Shown: positions 6,991 to 9,661 of the stretch, one piece after another
Layout of the letters: each line of letters starts with the position of its first letter
Position numbering within the stretch: the stretch's first letter is position 1
Assembly: GCA_002315795.1 (NCBI GenBank)
Contig: DCIF01000106.1
Span: 1-9,661 of the forward strand
Reading direction: 5' to 3'
Source of the DNA: Bacteroidales bacterium UBA1733
GTDB lineage: Bacteria > Bacteroidota > Bacteroidia > Bacteroidales > UBA3663
DNA: 9,661 nt
Notes under the pieces: model-generated
Told to the model about the DNA's origin: nothing
Databases searched by the model: none
The model's input: the letters and a program-made list of their open reading frames with translations, nothing else
Made by a program: the position numbers and the translations under genes

Positions 6991-8427
6991 TCAGATGCGG
7001 CTCAAAATCTCCTTAAGATAAGGGTAGAATCGACCTACAGATTCGATGTTGAGACGCTCGTCAGGAGAGTGGACACCCTCCATGGTAGGGCCAATGCTGA
7101 CCATATCCATGTATGGATACTTGGTCAGGAACAGACCGGTCTCAAGACCTGCGTGGATAGCTGTAATTTCTGGTTCGTCCTTGAAGACATCGCGATAAGC
7201 CTGCTGGCATACTTTCATGATAGGAGACTCGATGTTTGGCTTCCAGCCAGGATAGCTGCTGCGGTGAACTACCTCTGCACCAGCCATCTTGAAACAGGTC
7301 TCTACCTGCAGACCAGCGTCTATCTTTGCGCTCTCAATGCTTGAACGCTGGCTGGTAGCAATCTGGATGGTATCATCGATCATCTTGATGCTTGCGAGGT
7401 TCGTCGAAGTCTCTACAAGACCCGGCATTGAGCGGCTCATGCCAAGTACACCGTGAGGAGTGCCCTCTACAGCCATCAGCACCTGATTGGCTACCTTAGG
7501 CTCAATGATAGTTGCAGGAGTATCAACGGTCTCAATGGTCATCTTGAATCCCTTCTCAATATCTCCGACTTCTCCCTCAATCACAGCGACATACTGGTTG
7601 AGATCAGCCACCAACTGATCCTTGGCACTCATAGGAAGACCGATCACAGCGTAAGCCTCGCGTGCGATGGCATTGCGCAGGTTACCACCATTGATCTCCG
7701 CAATCTTCAATTCAGGTTGGCTGAGCAGGAAACGGCAGAGTACCTTGTTGGCATTGGCATGACCGAGGTGGATGTCACCTCCGGAGTGACCTCCCAGCAA
7801 ACCGCTGACGCTTACCTTAGCATAATAGAGGTTCTTTGGAGCCTCCTGAGCCTGATACTTCCAGGTAGCAAGGGTGTCAAGACCACCTGCACAACCGATG
7901 AAGATCTGGTTCTCTGTCTCAGAATCGAGATTGATGAGGATCTTGCCAGTCATGAAGCCCTCCTTTATATTATTAGCACCGGTCATACCAGTCTCTTCGT
8001 CGTAAGTGCAGAGCACCTCCAATGGTCCATGCTCGTAGCTGTCATCGATCAAGGCTGCCAAGCCCATAGCCACACCAATGCCGTTGTCAGCACCCAAAGT
8101 AGTGCCATTGGCTGTAACCCAGCCATCGACGATCATGGTTTCAATAGGATCTTTCTCAAAATCATGAGTGATGTTTGAGTTCTTCTCGCATACCATATCA
8201 ATATGACCCTGCATAACGATGGTCTCACGATTCTCACGTCCTGGAGTAGCAGGCTTGCGGAGCAGGAGGTTGCCTGTCTCATCTACATGGCACTCAATGT
8301 TGTTTTTCTTGGCGAAATCAACCAACCATGCACGAATCTGCTCTTCCTTCTTGCTTGGACGAGGCACTTTAGTGATGGAATCGAAGATCTCCCATACGAT
8401 TTTTGGTTCAAGATTTTTGATTTCCAT
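6991..8427 (-). CDS. pepD: Aminoacyl-histidine dipeptidase (M20C family, PepD)
   Basis: A cytoplasmic zinc dipeptidase that splits Xaa-His and other dipeptides to recycle amino acids. The 478 residues are close to the family norm. Metal and catalytic motifs are visible in order: MQGHIDMVCEKN with His75 and Asp77, LGADNGIG with bridging Asp114, TYDEETG with Glu144/Glu145, INLDSE with Asp168, and GVHSPDE with His453 near the end. The central part (about 200-390) is the dimerisation lid, including LLGGHSGGDIH. The start MEIKNLEPKIVWEIFD is typical of this subfamily. The gene is transcribed toward dnaN, with a 143-base gap that contains an inverted repeat, so readthrough is uncertain. A promoter-like box lies at 8600-8607 on the same strand. 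Confidence 0.95.
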   Translation of the reverse strand: MEIKNLEPKIVWEIFDSITKVPRPSKKEEQIRAWLVDFAKKNNIECHVDETGNLLLRKPATPGRENRETIVMQGHIDMVCEKNSNITHDFEKDPIETMIVDGWVTANGTTLGADNGIGVAMGLAALIDDSYEHGPLEVLCTYDEETGMTGANNIKEGFMTGKILINLDSETENQIFIGCAGGLDTLATWKYQAQEAPKNLYYAKVSVSGLLGGHSGGDIHLGHANANKVLCRFLLSQPELKIAEINGGNLRNAIAREAYAVIGLPMSAKDQLVADLNQYVAVIEGEVGDIEKGFKMTIETVDTPATIIEPKVANQVLMAVEGTPHGVLGMSRSMPGLVETSTNLASIKMIDDTIQIATSQRSSIESAKIDAGLQVETCFKMAGAEVVHRSSYPGWKPNIESPIMKVCQQAYRDVFKDEPEITAIHAGLETGLFLTKYPYMDMVSIGPTMEGVHSPDERLNIESVGRFYPYLKEILSRI

Positions 8428-8532
8428 AGTTATTTTATGAATTTGAGTAATAATAATTGTTAAAATAATTCAACTTATCGTCTAAATTCTTAAAATCCCT
8501 TTTCGCGTAGGCGCATTGATTGATAAAATCAC

Positions 8533-8540
8533 TATCTTTG
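8533..8540 (+). promoter_or_regulatory. Promoter -7 box for the small membrane protein and skp genes
   Basis: TATCTTTG is an exact match to the Bacteroidetes TAnnTTTG -7 box and is followed by CACCGCAA, a common start-site context in this group. No good TTTG lies at the usual -33 distance; the nearest is ATTG at 8515-8518, spaced too closely. Initiation would fall near 8546-8548, giving a leader of about 67 bases before the ATG at 8614. Confidence 0.6.
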
Positions 8541-8599
8541 CACCGCAATTTGCGCGACGTGGGAAAAAAGCTGCTTTGGCTATCAACGCTTTTGCGCTG

Positions 8600-8607
8600 C
8601 AAAGATA
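8600..8607 (-). promoter_or_regulatory. Promoter -7 box for pepD, opposed to the plus-strand promoter
   Basis: The minus strand reads TATCTTTGCAGCGCAA here, with an exact TAnnTTTG box. It is the only such box I see in the pepD upstream region. A TTTG lies 12 bases upstream (8620-8623), closer than the usual spacing. Initiation near 8592-8594 would give a pepD leader of about 165 bases and an overlap of about 45 bases with the transcript running right. The upstream part of this promoter overlaps the first codons of the small gene. Confidence 0.5.
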
Positions 8608-8613
8608 ATAAAA

Positions 8614-8811
8614 ATGTGGCAAACAATTCTCATTTCGGTAGGAATTTTGGTAATATCTTTTGTTTTTTTAGCAATTAAGATATTATTTGTGAAAAATGGC
8701 TCCTTCCCGAAGACTCATGTCAGTCAGTCAAAGGCCATGCGCGACCGTGGTATCAAATGTGTGCAGTCACAGGATTATGAAGAGCGTCATCGCAAAGGGC
8801 TTTACGACTAA
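8614..8811 (+). CDS. Small single-span membrane protein, conserved hypothetical
   Basis: A 65-residue protein. Residues about 4-26 form one hydrophobic membrane helix (ILISVGILVISFVFLAIKIL). A basic and polar tail follows with FPKTHVSQSKAMRDRGIKC near 31-49 and QSQDYEERHRKG at 51-62. The tail pattern FPxTHV...KAMRxxGIKC...QSQD looks like a small protein conserved in Bacteroidetes whose function I do not know. The invariant-looking Cys49 may matter. The gene follows a good -7 box and ends 24 bases before the lipoprotein gene, so the two probably share a transcript. Codon use and the conserved tail support a real gene despite its length. Confidence 0.78.
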   Translation: MWQTILISVGILVISFVFLAIKILFVKNGSFPKTHVSQSKAMRDRGIKCVQSQDYEERHRKGLYD

Positions 8812-8835
8812 TAAAGAAAATATTAAAATCTATAT

Positions 8836-9429
8836 ATGAAGAAAATCTTTACTTTAGCTTCTGCTCTTCTCTTGTCAGGAGCATTGATGGGAGGTCTCAC
8901 CTCTTGTGTAAACAATCAGAATGGTCAGGTGGCTCCTGCAGTTGGTGGCGATTCTTGTGGTCTTTCGATTGCTTATGTCAACGTTGACTCACTTCTCACC
9001 AATTACGATTTCGCGAAGGATCTCAATGAGGCTCTCCTCAAGAAGACCGAAGATGCACGTGCCAGCTTTAACTCACAGGCTGCTTCTTTCGAACGTGACT
9101 ACAACGAGTTCCAGCGCAAGCTTCAGACCAATGCATTCCTCAACGAAGATCGTGCTAAGAGCGAAGCTAATCGTCTTGAGAACAAGAAGAACCAGCTTGA
9201 CCAGCTCAATGCTAAGTTGCAGCAGGAGCTCGCTCAGGAGCAGTTGGATATGAACACCCGTCTGAATGATACTATTCAGAACTTCCTTAAGGAGTACAAC
9301 TCAGTCAAGAAGTTCCAGTTTATCTTCAGCAACACACTCAACGACAACATCCTCATCGCTCAGCCACAGTATGATATCACTGCTGAGGTCCTTCAGATGT
9401 TGAATGAACGATACGCTAAGACAAAGTAA
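8836..9429 (+). CDS. OmpH/Skp family protein, predicted lipoprotein
   Basis: A 197-residue exported protein of the Skp/OmpH group, periplasmic chaperones that hold unfolded outer-membrane proteins. The signal peptide MKKIFTLASALLLSGALMGG is followed by the lipobox LTSC, so Cys24 is probably lipid-modified. The linker to about 40 is polar. The body starts with IAYVNVDSLLTNYDFAKDL at about 45-63, continues as a long charged coiled coil (about 64-155, rich in Lys, Glu, Gln and Asn), and closes with KFQFIFSNTL and DITAEVLQMLNERY, the usual end of the Skp fold. Classical Skp is soluble, whereas this one appears membrane-tethered. No Shine-Dalgarno is seen; the leader is A/T-rich. A strong terminator follows 30 bases after the stop. 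Confidence 0.88.
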   Translation: MKKIFTLASALLLSGALMGGLTSCVNNQNGQVAPAVGGDSCGLSIAYVNVDSLLTNYDFAKDLNEALLKKTEDARASFNSQAASFERDYNEFQRKLQTNAFLNEDRAKSEANRLENKKNQLDQLNAKLQQELAQEQLDMNTRLNDTIQNFLKEYNSVKKFQFIFSNTLNDNILIAQPQYDITAEVLQMLNERYAKTK

Positions 9430-9458
9430 AGCGCTGCTGAGCTTTGTTGATTATTAAG

Positions 9459-9497
9459 TAATACTGGCCGATTTTTTTCGGTCAGTATTATTTTTTT
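9459..9497 (+). terminator. Intrinsic terminator of the skp-type gene
   Basis: TAATACTGGCCGA (9459-9471) pairs with TCGGTCAGTATTA (9478-9490) over 13 positions, with one G-U pair, around a T6 loop, and seven T follow (9491-9497). This is a textbook rho-independent terminator for the rightward transcript. The A-rich complement is not ideal for the other direction. Confidence 0.93.
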
Positions 9498-9527
9498 GCG
9501 TTATTATATATAATGTAACTACTAAAG

Positions 9528-9575
9528 AAAATCACCATCCGGTGGCAGAATCCTGCGATCCGAATGGTGATTTTT
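9528..9575. terminator. Bidirectional terminator hairpin between skp and pgk
   Basis: AAAATCACCAT (9528-9538) pairs perfectly with ATGGTGATTTT (9564-9574), and CGG/CCG extends it after one C-A mismatch. Inside, GCAG/CTGC (9545-9548 with 9553-9556) makes a small inner hairpin. A T-run lies on the right end, and the complement of the left flank is also T-rich, so it can end transcripts from both sides, chiefly that of the leftward pgk gene. Confidence 0.8.
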
Positions 9576-9586
9576 GTTTTAACATC

Positions 9587-9602
9587 TTGAGGCATGCCTC
9601 AA
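9587..9602. repeat. 16-bp perfect palindrome after the pgk stop
   Basis: TTGAGGCATGCCTCAA is fully self-complementary and lies five bases beyond the pgk stop codon. It could fold into a 6-bp stem with a CATG loop, or bind a dimeric protein. It sits before the terminator hairpin for leftward transcription and has no T-run of its own. Confidence 0.6.
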
Positions 9603-9607
9603 AATGA

Positions 9608-9661
9608 TTAGCCCTTGATAGCAGCTACGCCTGGGAGTACCTTACCCTCGATAGCCTCGAG
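9608..9661 (-). CDS. pgk: Phosphoglycerate kinase, C-terminal 17 codons (cut by the window edge)
   Basis: The minus strand from the window edge reads LEAIEGKVLPGVAAIKG and then TAA. The LExxEGKxLPGV pattern is the conserved end of phosphoglycerate kinase, the glycolytic enzyme that makes ATP from 1,3-bisphosphoglycerate. Only the tail is present, so the call rests on this short motif together with a proper stop and a terminator hairpin downstream. Confidence 0.8.
   Translation of the reverse strand, partial: LEAIEGKVLPGVAAIKG

Larger units (their letters stand above)
8531..8609. repeat. 18-bp imperfect inverted repeat framing the pepD/small-gene divergence
   Basis: ACTATCTTTGCACCGCAA (8531-8548) and the reverse complement of 8592-8609, ATTATCTTTGCAGCGCAA, agree at 16 of 18 positions and point toward each other across 43 bases. 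Each arm contains a perfect TAnnTTTG box, so the repeat is best explained as two promoters with the same initiation region. A shared operator is another reading. TTTGCGC also repeats directly at 8549-8555 and 8591-8597. Confidence 0.7.

Noticed and set aside
6976..7344. A 122-codon plus-strand frame overlapping the pepD 3' end
   Set aside because: The composition is that of a shadow frame, and the overlapped pepD C-terminus is well conserved.
7453..8178. A 241-codon open frame on the plus strand inside pepD
   Set aside because: It lies fully antisense to the clear M20 dipeptidase, with no family-like pattern or promoter box.
8531..8609. The inverted repeat as an invertible promoter switch
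   Set aside because: The arms are short and imperfect, each matches a standard promoter core, and no invertase gene is in the window.
8435..8626. A 63-codon minus-strand frame upstream of pepD
   Set aside because: It runs through both promoter-like boxes and A/T-rich DNA, has low-complexity Asn/Tyr residues at its end, and no homology is recognisable.

Overview
The window looks like ordinary chromosomal DNA from a member of the Bacteroidales, most likely the Prevotellaceae. The evidence is a DUF4835/PorD-type protein in the same run as dnaN and recN, the absence of Shine-Dalgarno sequences before A-rich start regions, and promoter-like TAnnTTTG boxes of the Bacteroidetes type. Placement below family level is inference. 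The window is densely coded: there is no gene-free stretch above 300 bases, and the longest gaps are about 186 and 178 bases.

Left part (1-2264, plus strand): a two-gene sugar-acid cassette made of a KDPG/KHG aldolase (eda/kdgA type) and an MFS hexuronate-type transporter. Together they suggest import of galacturonate or glucuronate and its final cleavage to pyruvate and glyceraldehyde-3-phosphate. The intergenic space that follows, where the transporter converges with recN, holds two copies of a near-identical perfect palindrome.

Middle part (2265-8427, minus strand): five genes all point left, in transcription order pepD (M20 dipeptidase), dnaN (sliding clamp), a DnaQ-like 3'-5' exonuclease with an ExoX-like C-terminal domain, a DUF4835/PorD-like exported protein, and recN (SMC-like DNA repair ATPase). 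The last four are closely spaced (32, 7 and 50 bases) and look like one replication/repair transcription unit with an exported protein embedded in it. The 143-base gap before dnaN holds a perfect 11-bp inverted repeat and two DnaA-box-like 9-mers.

Right part (8428-9661): a divergent intergenic region carries two face-to-face promoter-like boxes arranged as an 18-bp imperfect inverted repeat. It is followed by a small single-span membrane protein and a lipoprotein of the Skp/OmpH family (plus strand), a strong intrinsic terminator, a second bidirectional terminator hairpin, a 16-bp palindrome, and the last 17 codons of phosphoglycerate kinase on the minus strand.

I see no phage, insertion sequence, CRISPR array, RNA gene or defence system. 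The points worth a second look are mainly non-coding: paired palindromes, the dnaN leader, the opposed promoters, and a fragment of a dispersed repeat at the exonuclease start. One is contextual: PorD inside a replication/repair operon.
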